This document shows, piece after piece, positions 55,445 through 63,440 of a stretch of DNA of 64,000 bases. The notes beneath the pieces are model-generated. The model worked only from the letters and a program-made list of their open reading frames with translations. It was not told where the DNA came from and did no database searches. The translations under genes and the position numbers were made by a program. The stretch is from assembly GCA_902800395.1 (NCBI GenBank), contig CADCEC010000011.1, positions 28,265 to 92,264 on the forward strand, in the 5' to 3' direction. Source of the DNA: an uncultured Bacteroidota bacterium. Lineage in GTDB: Bacteria > Bacteroidota > Bacteroidia > Bacteroidales > P3. Every line of letters begins with the position of its first letter. Position 1 is the stretch's first letter.

Positions 55445-56908
55445 TTATCGCCGTTTCCAGTAGGAGGGTGACACGATGGCCAGCAGGGCGAAAATCTCCA
55501 GCCGTCCAGCGAGCATCAGCACCATCAGCGTCCATTTCGACAACATTGGTAGCGAGGCGTACTCGAGGTTGGCACCCAAACTGTTGATAAGCGGCGAGGG
55601 ACCCAGGTTCGAGATGTTGGCCGACGCCAGACAGAAGGCATCGGCGACGGACGAGCCCGATATCGTCAGCAGGAAGGCGCCGCCGATGATGAAGCAGATG
55701 TAGAGGAAGAGGAAGGCAAAAATCTTGTTCACATAGTCGCTGGGCACCACCTTGTGGTCAATCTTGATGGTGAAGACCACGTGGGGATGCACCATGCGGG
55801 TCAGGTAGTTGCGCATATAGAGGAAGAGCACCATCAGGCGCCGCAGTTTGAGTCCGCCGCCCGTGGAGCCTGCGCAGGCACCGCTGAGAATGAGCATAAA
55901 GGTCAGCACCGAAGGCCAGAAGGGCCACACCGCCGGCCCCTCGGTATAGAAGCCGCAGGTGGAGACCGTCGAGGCGATGTGGAAGAGTGAGAAGTGGAGA
56001 GTGGAGAGTGAAAAGTTATGGTTGGCGATGCTGAAGGCCACGAAGCAGCTCAGGGCCGCAAAGAGGAAGAGCACAGCGTAGAGCACGAACTCGTGGTTCA
56101 CCTTGAAGCGCCGCCATTTCAGCGTGAAGAGGTTGTAGAGCAGCGCTACGTTTACGCCGCTGAGGAACATGAAGACCGTCAGTATGCCCAGCGTGAGCTC
56201 GGAGTAGCCGGTGAGGCCGAACTGCGCCGTCATGAAACCACCCGTGGAGACGGTGCTCAGCGCCAGACAGACGGAGTCGAGGGCGCTGTTGCCCACCAGC
56301 GCCAGCAGGGCGATGAGCAGCACCGTGATGAAGCTGTAGATGAACCACATCCGCATCACCGACTTGGCGATATGGGGGTGCAGCTTGCGCTGCTGAGTGC
56401 CCGAGAATTCGGCAGCGTAGAGCTTCAGCGAGCCGTCGCTGAGTCTCCGCAGCAGCGCCACCACCAGCAGGATAAGTCCCAAACCTCCAATCCACTGCGT
56501 CATCGAGCGCCAGAGGAGGAGGCTCTGCGGGATGGCCTCGGGACGCACAATCACCGACGAGCCCGTGGTGGTGAATCCCGAGATAGACTCGAAGGCGGCG
56601 TCGGTGAAGCTCTGCAGCGTGCCCGTCATCAGGTAGGGTAGGGCCCCGCAGAGCGGCACGGTGATCCACACCACCGAGGTGATCCAGAAGCTCTCGCGCT
56701 CGCGGAGGTCGTAGGTGGCGTTGCGTCCCGCGATGTTGCGCAGGAAGAGTCCCACGGCACCCATCAGCAGGGCGGCGAGGATGAGGGCGTACTGCGCCCC
56801 GTCGGCATAGTAGAACGATGCCGCGATGGGGAGCAGCATCCCACCCGCCATCGTCAGCGTCAGCAAGCCTGCCAGACGCGCCACCAACCTATAATTCAGT
56901 TTTCTCAC
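55445..56908 (-). CDS. trkH: TrkH-family potassium channel subunit, copy 2
   Basis: 487 residues from GTG 56908, which overlaps the trkA stop as GTGA; the open frame upstream lies within trkA and is not coding. Pore loops: ISGFTTTGSSV, STVSTGGFMTA, ASTVSTCGFYTE and SANISNLGPS. Paralogue of copy 1. Just before the third pore loop, SIANHNFSLSTLHFSLFHI is partly coded by a GTGGAGAGTGGAGAGTG array (55985-56014), so the repeat falls in a membrane segment. Confidence 0.87.
   Translation of the reverse strand: MRKLNYRLVARLAGLLTLTMAGGMLLPIAASFYYADGAQYALILAALLMGAVGLFLRNIAGRNATYDLRERESFWITSVVWITVPLCGALPYLMTGTLQSFTDAAFESISGFTTTGSSVIVRPEAIPQSLLLWRSMTQWIGGLGLILLVVALLRRLSDGSLKLYAAEFSGTQQRKLHPHIAKSVMRMWFIYSFITVLLIALLALVGNSALDSVCLALSTVSTGGFMTAQFGLTGYSELTLGILTVFMFLSGVNVALLYNLFTLKWRRFKVNHEFVLYAVLFLFAALSCFVAFSIANHNFSLSTLHFSLFHIASTVSTCGFYTEGPAVWPFWPSVLTFMLILSGACAGSTGGGLKLRRLMVLFLYMRNYLTRMVHPHVVFTIKIDHKVVPSDYVNKIFAFLFLYICFIIGGAFLLTISGSSVADAFCLASANISNLGPSPLINSLGANLEYASLPMLSKWTLMVLMLAGRLEIFALLAIVSPSYWKRR
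55985..56014. repeat. Heptamer-type array inside trkH copy 2
   Basis: GAGTGAGAAGTGGAGAGTGG then AGAGTGAAAAG, read on the minus strand as FSLSTLHFSL next to the third pore loop. Confidence 0.75.
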
Positions 56909-58245
56909 TCGAAGAGTTTTACCATTGCGGACATCGATTTCGGCAGCGTGAAGATGACCACCTTGTCGCCCTCCGCCAGCTGCAGTTCGCGGCTGGGGAG
57001 CAGCGTCTCGCGGCCGCGGATGACGCCGCCCACGGTGGCGCCTTCCGGCACCGCCAGCTCGCCCAGCGGCACCTTTGTTGCTGTGGCACGCTTGCCCACG
57101 ATGAGTTCCATCACCTCGGCGTTGGTGCCCGAGAGCCATTTGCTGCTCACGGCGTCGCCCTTCACGATGAAACGGGCGATATAGCTCGCCGTGATGAGTT
57201 TTTTGTTGATGATGGTATCGATGCCGATATCCTGCGAGATTTCGATAAATCCGGTGTTCTCCACCAGTGCGATGGTGCGCTTCACGCCGAGGCGTTTGGC
57301 GTGGAGGCAGGTGAGGACGTTCGTCTCGCTCGAGTCCGTCACGCCGATGAAGGCGTCGACATTCTCCAGTCCCTCCTCCTTGAGGAGGTCGATGTCCGTG
57401 GCGTCGCCGCTGATGATGAGGGTGTCGTCGAGCAGGGCGCTGAGCTCTTCAGCCCTTTGGTGGTCCTCCTCGATGAGGGTGATGCGCATCTTGTCCTGCA
57501 GCGTCATCGCAGCATAGCGCCCGATGCGGCCGCCGCCGGCCATCATCACCCGCCGGATCTCCACGGCCTGCTTCCCCACCACCTGGTTCACGCCCTCCAT
57601 CTGGTTGGTGCGTCCGATGAGGTACACCTGGTCGTCGGCTTGCAGCGCCATTCCGCGGTGCGGAATCAGCGTCTCGCCGCGTCGCAGGATGGCCACCACG
57701 CGCACCTGCAGGTCGGGGTGCTCCTGCGCCAGCTCCCTCATGTCGTGTCCCACCACCGGCGAGCCCTCGTCGATTCTCACCACATACATCGTCAGCAAGC
57801 CGCCGCTGAAGTCGAAGAACTCTGTGGCGACGCTGTTGTTCAGCAGGTTGGTAATCTCGCGGGCCGCGATACGTTCGGGACAAACGAGCTCGTCGACGCC
57901 CAGCTCGCGGAACATCTCGCGGTGCTTGGGGTTGAGGAGCTCGGCATTGCTGATGCGCGCCACCGTCTTCTTGGCCTTGAGCTTCTTGGCGAGGATGCAG
58001 GTCATCAGGTTCACGCTCTCCTCGTGGAGCACCGAGAGGAAGAGGTCACAGTCCCCCACATTGGCGTCCTGCAGCACCTGCGGCGAGGTCGAGTCGCCCG
58101 TGATGGTCATCAGGTCCGTCTCGCTCTCCAGCCGTTTCAGCAGCTCGGAGTGTGGGTCCACCACCGTGATATTATGGTCAAGTTCTGTCAGCGACTTCGC
58201 CAGGTGGACGCCCACTTCGCCGTCGCCTGCAATGATGATATTCAT
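56905..58245 (-). CDS. trkA: TrkA potassium uptake regulator
   Basis: 446 residues. Two RCK modules, each with an NAD-binding Rossmann start: NIIIAGDGEVGVHLAKSL (residue 2) and VMMAGGGRIGRYAAMTL (about 232), the first with an acidic residue at the end of strand 2 (ITVVDPHSELL). Each is followed by a TrkA-C domain (VGHDMRELAQEHPDLQVRVVAI; ATKVPLGELAVPEGATVGGVI). It gates TrkH. One TrkA gene with two TrkH genes suggests a shared regulator. First gene of the group. Confidence 0.93.
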   Translation of the reverse strand: MNIIIAGDGEVGVHLAKSLTELDHNITVVDPHSELLKRLESETDLMTITGDSTSPQVLQDANVGDCDLFLSVLHEESVNLMTCILAKKLKAKKTVARISNAELLNPKHREMFRELGVDELVCPERIAAREITNLLNNSVATEFFDFSGGLLTMYVVRIDEGSPVVGHDMRELAQEHPDLQVRVVAILRRGETLIPHRGMALQADDQVYLIGRTNQMEGVNQVVGKQAVEIRRVMMAGGGRIGRYAAMTLQDKMRITLIEEDHQRAEELSALLDDTLIISGDATDIDLLKEEGLENVDAFIGVTDSSETNVLTCLHAKRLGVKRTIALVENTGFIEISQDIGIDTIINKKLITASYIARFIVKGDAVSSKWLSGTNAEVMELIVGKRATATKVPLGELAVPEGATVGGVIRGRETLLPSRELQLAEGDKVVIFTLPKSMSAMVKLFE

Positions 58246-58249
58246 GGAT

Positions 58250-58358
58250 GATAAGGTTTAACGGTTAAAGGTTAACGTTTAAGGTTGTGTTAACTCAACT
58301 TTTAACTCTTAACTTTTAACTTTTATCTATTAACTATTATCTATTATCTATTATCTTA
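58250..58358. repeat. Two array families between trkA and the next gene
   Basis: TTTAACGGTTAAAGGTTAAC units (58257-58283), then TTTTAACTCTTAACTTTTAA and ATTATCTATTATCTATTATC units to 58358. The second array codes the last residues (IIDNR) and the stop of the gene at 58337. Confidence 0.85.
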
Positions 58359-58969
58359 AACATTCCCAGCAGCCCTTGGGAGCGGCCGAGGAGGCGGTCG
58401 GTCTCGCTGCGGAACTTCTCGGGGATAGTGTTGCCGGAGAACTCTTCCTGGAAGGAGGCTTTCCGCAGGGTCTCGAGGTCGATATAGTCGAGCCCCTCGG
58501 CCTTCTTGGCCGTGAAGCGCAGCAGGTGTTTCCTGTCATACCACATCCGCAACTCGTAGACGGGCACTATGTCGGAGCTCACGTCGGGCGTGAGGGCGTA
58601 GATGAACATCACGTTGCCGTCCTCGTCGTAGAGGTATTCCTCGTAGAACTCGCGGGCGGCGTAGTTGTACTCCTCGGTGGCCAGGCGCAGGAAATGCGGC
58701 GGGTAAATCTCGCCCTCATCCTCGGTGGGCAGCTCGCCCCAGTACATGTGGGTGATTTCGCGGTGCGGCCCTGAGCCAGGGAGGTTCTCCCTCACCGTCA
58801 GCTCGTAGTATTCCGGAGGGATGCCCTCCGAGGGGAAACGCTCGTCCATCAGGGCTATCCACGCCTTCACCTCGCGGTAAGTGTTACCAATCATTTCGAC
58901 GTCGACCTGTGCCCCTGCCGACAGCATCCACCATGCGCATAATAAGGCAATTGCAACCTTCTTTTTCAT
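58337..58969 (-). CDS. Secreted hypothetical protein with repeat-coded end
   Basis: 210 residues. Signal peptide MKKKVAIALLCAWWMLSAGAQ. The mature part is acidic (YREVKAWIALMDERFPSEG, EEYNYAAREFYEEYLYDEDGNVMFIYAL, PVYELRMWYDRKHLLRFTA) and no family is recognised. The last residues KIIDNR and TAA are read from a GATAATA repeat. Promoter at 58995-59002. Confidence 0.65.
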   Translation of the reverse strand: MKKKVAIALLCAWWMLSAGAQVDVEMIGNTYREVKAWIALMDERFPSEGIPPEYYELTVRENLPGSGPHREITHMYWGELPTEDEGEIYPPHFLRLATEEYNYAAREFYEEYLYDEDGNVMFIYALTPDVSSDIVPVYELRMWYDRKHLLRFTAKKAEGLDYIDLETLRKASFQEEFSGNTIPEKFRSETDRLLGRSQGLLGMFKIIDNR

Positions 58970-58994
58970 TGTTTGAATATAAAAATCTAAACTG

Positions 58995-59002
58995 CAAAAA
59001 TA
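58995..59002 (-). promoter_or_regulatory. TAnnTTTG element of the secreted hypothetical gene
   Basis: TATTTTTG on the minus strand, 26 nt before ATG 58969. No clear -33 box. Confidence 0.5.
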
Positions 59003-59368
59003 CTTTTTTTTTCCGACATAAACGTGGAAGATAAAAAAATGAGAAAAGGTTTTCCGGGATTAATGGATTTCGTTCAACCGGAAAAAAGAAATTCGAAAAC
59101 GTTAAAATTTGTTAAAATCTTATTTACTTCTTACTCTCTTTTACCCTCGTAAAAGTTGATTAAAATCGGAATAGAATTTGATTAAAACTTGATAAGAAGA
59201 GGGTTCCTCTTTAACGCTGATTTACAGCCGATTAGCCTATCATGTTTTACCATATAGCTAAAATGCTGATTATCAGTAATGTAATTTGTTAAAAAATGTT
59301 AAATGAAATTTAGTGGAAAACGACAAAAAAATACCGTTTTGGCACCGCTTTGAAAGTGTTAACAGATG
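59003..59368. other. AT-rich gene-free stretch with one hairpin
   Basis: No open frame with coding character. TTTTCCGG (59050-59057) pairs with CCGGAAAA (59078-59085). GTTAAAATTTGTTAAAATC-type direct repeats follow. Base composition is much more AT-rich than the surrounding genes. Confidence 0.5.
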
Positions 59369-60064
59369 TTAAATCGTCTTCTTGCCGACCAGGAAGCGCA
59401 GGGAGTCGAGGAGGGCGCGGTCGAGGGTGCGGAGCTTCTCGGGGTTGGTGCAGCGGTTGCTCTTGATGGAGGCGGGGAATCGGGTGCCGTCGGCGCGGAG
59501 GAAGGCACCGCAGAGGGTCTGCCATTTCTGGCGGTTGCCGCCGGCACAGTGGATGAGGCCGAGCTGCCAGAGGCTGTCGACGAGGTGGTTGAGCATGTCG
59601 GAAGGGCCGAGCCAGAGGACCCACGGAGGGTCGGAGGAGCGCTCCTGCTCGTTGAGGGCGAGGCCCAGACAGCGGCGGAAGGCCGTCTGCTGCTCACGGT
59701 CGGAGGCGATGAGGCCCGCCTCGGCGAGTTGCTGGATGCCTCCCCGCAGGGTGTCGACACCGATGGCATAGCGGTCGCCAAGCCATATAAAATGACGCTC
59801 GGCGGTGGCGGGGACAGACCGTTCGGGAGCCGGAAGGATCGTCGCGGAATCGTCGCTGCCGGAAAAAAGGCTCCGCTCCTCGGCCAGGAGGCTCTTGATT
59901 TCTTTGGCACGTTCGATGCAGACACGCGCCCATGCGGGGTCGGGCCACTGGCGGTAGAAACTGCGCCAGAGAGGCAGCTGCTCCTTGAGTCCGATGTTAT
60001 GGCTGGTCATCACACGCTGCAATAAGTCGGCATCGGCGGGCAATCGCTCGCCGCAACACTCCAC
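59369..60064 (-). CDS. Hypothetical protein, perhaps RteC-like C-terminus
   Basis: 231 residues from GTG 60064; no in-frame ATG occurs earlier, although the frame stays open upstream beyond the predicted promoter. The C-terminal half (WVLWLGPSDMLNHLVDSLWQLGLIHCAGGNRQKWQTLCGAFL) resembles the W-x-G-x3-L-x3-L pattern seen in RteC and related Bacteroidetes regulators, but this is a weak likeness. The N-terminal half is helical and Arg-rich. No signal peptide. Function unknown. Confidence 0.55.
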   Translation of the reverse strand: MECCGERLPADADLLQRVMTSHNIGLKEQLPLWRSFYRQWPDPAWARVCIERAKEIKSLLAEERSLFSGSDDSATILPAPERSVPATAERHFIWLGDRYAIGVDTLRGGIQQLAEAGLIASDREQQTAFRRCLGLALNEQERSSDPPWVLWLGPSDMLNHLVDSLWQLGLIHCAGGNRQKWQTLCGAFLRADGTRFPASIKSNRCTNPEKLRTLDRALLDSLRFLVGKKTI

Positions 60065-60140
60065 TACTTTTTCCCTATAATCTTGTTTTTCTGTTGATAA
60101 GGATGTGGAGACAGCATATGGAACAGTATAATTCGTTCTG

Positions 60141-60148
60141 CAAAAATA
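60141..60148 (-). promoter_or_regulatory. TAnnTTTG element upstream of the 59369 gene
   Basis: TATTTTTG on the minus strand, giving a leader of about 70 nt to the GTG start. The spacer 60149-60309 is AT-rich and otherwise empty. Confidence 0.5.
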
Positions 60149-60309
60149 GGTATTATTTCTCTTCTATGCAAGAAAAAAATTAAGATTTTTTTTACGCTAA
60201 TTTTTCGCAAAATAATCGCTTTCTGACGGACATCTTACGGTAATCCGACGGGAAATAAATGCCATTTTAACGCATTTAATATACTGATTCATAGCTCATA
60301 AAACATTTC

Positions 60310-60317
60310 TACTTTTG
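60310..60317 (+). promoter_or_regulatory. TAnnTTTG element of the HTH gene
   Basis: TACTTTTG. Transcription would start at about 60323-60325, at or just before the ATG at 60326. This favours the start at 60353. Confidence 0.55.
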
Positions 60318-60352
60318 CCGACGAAATGTTTAACCCCATTAAATCAAAAAAG

Positions 60353-60847
60353 ATGATGACAAAAGAGGAATTGCAGGAAATCCTGCACGAGCTGGAGCTC
60401 GACTATGAAGCCGAGCCTACATTAATCTATTTGTTCTACACCACGCCCGACGGACGTGTGAACAACTTCAGCATCAGCGTGCGTCGTGGAGGCCACCTGA
60501 GCGACCGGCAGCTTGAGCGGCTGATGCGCCGCGAGTATCCCGCCACGCGGCAGGGCGTGCTGTTCCACGCGGAGCGGCCGGAGAGTACGCCCGACGACAA
60601 AGAGTGGCTTGATGTGAGCGAAGCCTGCCGCATGCTCCATATCTCGCGCAAGACATTGTGGAAATGGACAAAGCGGGGGCTTTTCACACCGTCGAAGGTG
60701 GAAGGCATGGTGTACTACAGCCGGACAGAAATCAACGATGTCATCACGTCGAACCTAATGCAAGAAAACGGGCGTGTAGACAAAACGGCGCTGGATGAAA
60801 AGGGATTGTTACCCTCGCGGAATACGAGTTACCTTGAGGGAAAATAA
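60353..60847 (+). CDS. Excisionase-like helix-turn-helix protein
   Basis: 164 residues from ATG 60353 (MMTKEELQEIL); the ATG at 60326 would leave almost no leader. The N-terminal part (about 1-75) has LIYLFYTTPDGRVNNFSISVRR and LERLMRREYPATR, of unknown fold. Residues about 85-135 are an HTH_17-type domain: WLDVSEACRMLHISRKTLWKWTKRGLFTPSKV then VYYSRTEINDVI. Such domains occur in excisionases and in regulators. It is followed by a DUF6266 gene 106 bp downstream, so it may control it. Confidence 0.75.
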   Translation: MMTKEELQEILHELELDYEAEPTLIYLFYTTPDGRVNNFSISVRRGGHLSDRQLERLMRREYPATRQGVLFHAERPESTPDDKEWLDVSEACRMLHISRKTLWKWTKRGLFTPSKVEGMVYYSRTEINDVITSNLMQENGRVDKTALDEKGLLPSRNTSYLEGK

Positions 60848-60953
60848 GTTTACTTTTCGAGAGGTAACACTGTTTTGACCGTAAATTGTCATTGTCGTCG
60901 CGACCGACAAAACAATCAACAATTTTCATTCACCTTTAAAACATTTTAAAACT

Positions 60954-61607
60954 ATGGCAAAAGTTAATTGGGGAATCCTTGACGGATTCATCGGAAAAGT
61001 AGGAACTGTTGTGGGCTCATTCTGGAAGGGCAAGCCGGTGATGCGCGCTTACAAGCGTCAGGTGTCGGATCGCAACAGCGAGGCTCAGCAGCTCGTCCGC
61101 ACCCGCTTTGGTGCCATCAACAGCCTGGCCGGTGCCTTCCTCTCGGCCATCCGCATCGGCCTCTTCGAGGTGGCACGTCGCAAGCGCACTACTGAGGGCA
61201 ATGTTTTCGTGCAGGAGAACTGGGGCTGCGTCCACGCCGACACCCCAGGTGCCGCCACCGTCGACTACACCGAGCTCGTCATCGCCAAGGGCCACCTCCC
61301 CGAGGCACAGTTCGGCGCCGCCTCCTTCGCCGACCCGCTCAGCGTCGAAGTCCCCATGACCGACAGCTCCGAAGTCATCGGTGCCGACCCCCGCGACAAG
61401 GTCTACCTCTTCGTCTACAGCCCCGAGGCTGGTGCCGGCATGCTCGGCGACGTGAAGGTGCGTGCCGACGAGTCCATCGCCTGCACCGTCCCCGCCTACT
61501 GGAACGGCCACCGCGTCCACGTCTGGGGATTCGCCGTCGGTGCTGGACCCGACAACGAGGGCGAAATCTCCAACTCCCGCTACCTCGGCTCCGGCACCAT
61601 CAGCTAA
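60954..61607 (+). CDS. DUF6266 family protein
   Basis: 217 residues. N-terminal signature WGILDGFIGKVGTVVGSFWKGKPVMRAYKR. The middle contains FGAINSLAGAFLSAIRIGLFEVARRKRTT, and the C-terminal beta domain has DKVYLFVYSPEAGAGMLGD and VPAYWNGHRVHVWGFAVG. It is similar in layout to the protein at 20930 but lacks that protein's acidic tail. The family is of unknown function, without signal peptide. It ends at a strong terminator and is probably cotranscribed with the HTH gene. Confidence 0.8.
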   Translation: MAKVNWGILDGFIGKVGTVVGSFWKGKPVMRAYKRQVSDRNSEAQQLVRTRFGAINSLAGAFLSAIRIGLFEVARRKRTTEGNVFVQENWGCVHADTPGAATVDYTELVIAKGHLPEAQFGAASFADPLSVEVPMTDSSEVIGADPRDKVYLFVYSPEAGAGMLGDVKVRADESIACTVPAYWNGHRVHVWGFAVGAGPDNEGEISNSRYLGSGTIS

Positions 61608-61653
61608 CGGCCCGATGCCCTGCCGGCGAAAACCGTAACGTCGGTATCGCTGA

Positions 61654-61705
61654 GAAGCGCCCCGCAGGAAGACACTGCTGTCTCCCTGCGGGGCTTCTTT
61701 TTTTT
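61654..61705 (+). terminator. Rho-independent terminator after DUF6266
   Basis: GAAGC(G)CCCCGCAGG paired with CCTGCGGGGCTTC around a 16-nt loop, then TTTTTTTT. Confidence 0.9.
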
Positions 61706-61746
61706 CGACAGGCGGCTTTTCTCATCGGCGGAAGAACAGTTTCCGC

Positions 61747-63084
61747 TTACACTTCGGTCAAGAGAAACGCCATGTAGAAAGGAAGGGTGAGCAGCGGACC
61801 ACTGCGCCCCACGTTGTAGTCGCCCACCTTCAGGGCATGCAGCACATGGTAGTGCTCGGGGTGCTTCAAAACCGTCTGCATTGACTTGGCATTGCCTGAA
61901 CGGGCTTTGCATTCCAACGGACAGCATTCGCCCTTGTAGCGTATCAGGAAATCGAGTTCTAAACCACCCTCTTTCTGGTAGTAGTAGAGTTTGCGTCCCA
62001 TCTTGCCGAGAATGTCGGCCGCAAGGTTCTCGTAGATGGCACCTTTGTAGCCGCGCAGGTCGCCCTGCAGGATACTCCAGACTGTGCCCTCCTCGAGCAT
62101 GCAGACCAGAAGGCCGATGTCGGTCATGTAAACTTTGAAGACGTCGGGGTCGGCATTGCCGTCGAGCGGCAGTTCGGTGATGGTGGTGTTGTGGCAGCGG
62201 TGTATGATGCCGGCATCCTCAATCCACTGGAGGCTGCCAGCATACTGGCTGGAGCGCGCGCCCTTGCGGATGACGGAATACTGGAACTTCTTGTTCTCCT
62301 TGGCCAGCTGCGCCGGTATGGAATCAAAACATTCGCGGATGCGGGGCTTGTCCTCCTGACGGGCATATTTCAGCATATCGGCCTTGTAGGTCTCGATGAT
62401 GCCACGCTGCACATCGAGCACATCGTTCATGTTGTTGGTTTCTAGGAATGTAGAGACTGCCTCGGGCATTCCGCCAACCACAACATAGCGCAGCAGCAGG
62501 TCGCGCAATCGCTGATGGATACCCTCTCCCACGGGTGTCTCGTTGTGCAAACAGTCACGCAGATAGTCGATATGCTGTGCTCCGATGCCGTTGGCCCACA
62601 GCCACTCCTCGAAGTCCATGGGATACATGGTTACCACCTGCTCGAACCCCACGGGGACGGAGGCCTTGTCCTCTTCTTCCTGCTCTTCTTTGGTCTTGTA
62701 GCCATTGACGCCCAGCAGAGATCCGGTGCAGATGACGTCGTATCGCCCGTCGAGCTTGAAGAATTTCAGCGAGGCGCGGGCATTGGGACAGTCCTGAATC
62801 TCGTCCAACACCAGGCAGGTCTTCCCTGGAACAAAGCGGGCGCCGCGGATACCTGCCGAGATAGCCAACGTCAGCGTGTCCACATCGAGTGCGCCAGCGA
62901 AGAAAGCCTTGTAGTCTTTGTGCTCATGGAAATCGAGATAAATGACATTGGGGTAGTTACTGCGAGCAAAATCCAGCACAGAACTCGTCTTCCCACACTG
63001 GCGACAGCCTTTGATGACCAGCGGTTTGTGGTTCTTCTTATTTTTCCAGAGAATCAGCGTGTCTTCTATCTTCCGTTTATACAT
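61747..63084 (-). CDS. AAA-family ATPase with DUF4143
   Basis: 445 residues. Walker A GCRQCGKTSSVLDF (about 25-38), Walker B KTCLVLDEIQDCPNAR, sensor-like DVICTGSLLGVNGYK. The C-terminal DUF4143 part has MTDIGLLVCMLEEGT, GAIYENLAADILGKMGRKLYYYQKEGGLELDFLIRY and CPLECKA, a nuclease-like D..E.K arrangement. This family is widespread in gut Bacteroidales, often in many copies, and its role is unsettled. The transcript begins with three 20-nt direct repeats. Confidence 0.85.
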   Translation of the reverse strand: MYKRKIEDTLILWKNKKNHKPLVIKGCRQCGKTSSVLDFARSNYPNVIYLDFHEHKDYKAFFAGALDVDTLTLAISAGIRGARFVPGKTCLVLDEIQDCPNARASLKFFKLDGRYDVICTGSLLGVNGYKTKEEQEEEDKASVPVGFEQVVTMYPMDFEEWLWANGIGAQHIDYLRDCLHNETPVGEGIHQRLRDLLLRYVVVGGMPEAVSTFLETNNMNDVLDVQRGIIETYKADMLKYARQEDKPRIRECFDSIPAQLAKENKKFQYSVIRKGARSSQYAGSLQWIEDAGIIHRCHNTTITELPLDGNADPDVFKVYMTDIGLLVCMLEEGTVWSILQGDLRGYKGAIYENLAADILGKMGRKLYYYQKEGGLELDFLIRYKGECCPLECKARSGNAKSMQTVLKHPEHYHVLHALKVGDYNVGRSGPLLTLPFYMAFLLTEV

Positions 63085-63100
63085 ATTCGGTGTTACTTTA

Positions 63101-63220
63101 CATTTTTTGGTACGACTTTTAAGGTGTAGTCAACATTTTTATTGGCGACTTCTATGTAATAAACCGCACTTTTTTGTATGACTTTTTGTTCGTTTAATAC
63201 ACTTTTCTGTACGACTTTTT
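63101..63220 (-). repeat. Three 20-nt direct repeats in the ATPase leader
   Basis: Minus-strand copies: AAAAAGTCGTACAGAAAAGTG (63220-63200), AAAAAGTCATACAAAAAAGTG (63187-63167) and AAAAGTCGTACCAAAAAATG (63120-63101). They lie between the predicted start site and the start codon, spaced 33 and about 67 bp apart. Confidence 0.8.
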
Positions 63221-63227
63221 TAAAATG

Positions 63228-63235
63228 CAAAGATA
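63228..63235 (-). promoter_or_regulatory. TAnnTTTG element of the AAA ATPase gene
   Basis: TATCTTTG on the minus strand, implying a leader of about 140 nt. From 63236 to 63440 the DNA is AT-rich with no gene; TTTCAGCGGTGCTCA at about 63372 also occurs at about 2079. Confidence 0.6.
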
Positions 63236-63440
63236 CAACTTTATTTTAAAACGGCAAAATAAATAATATTTTGCGTTTAAAACGCACCCCATTTGACCAG
63301 CAATAAAAGTTTTTCATACACCCCACAGGATTCAAAAAAATTCGCTTAATTATACGCTGTATTTGATTTATTTCAGCGGTGCTCATCACCCTTTCAGGGG
63401 TCGCATAATTCGCTGACAGAAAGAGAGCCGTTCGCCGTCG

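Noticed and set aside
56909-57139. Longer N-terminus for trkH copy 2
   Set aside because: It would overlap the trkA coding region in another frame. The GTGA overlap at 56905-56908 is a normal coupled start.
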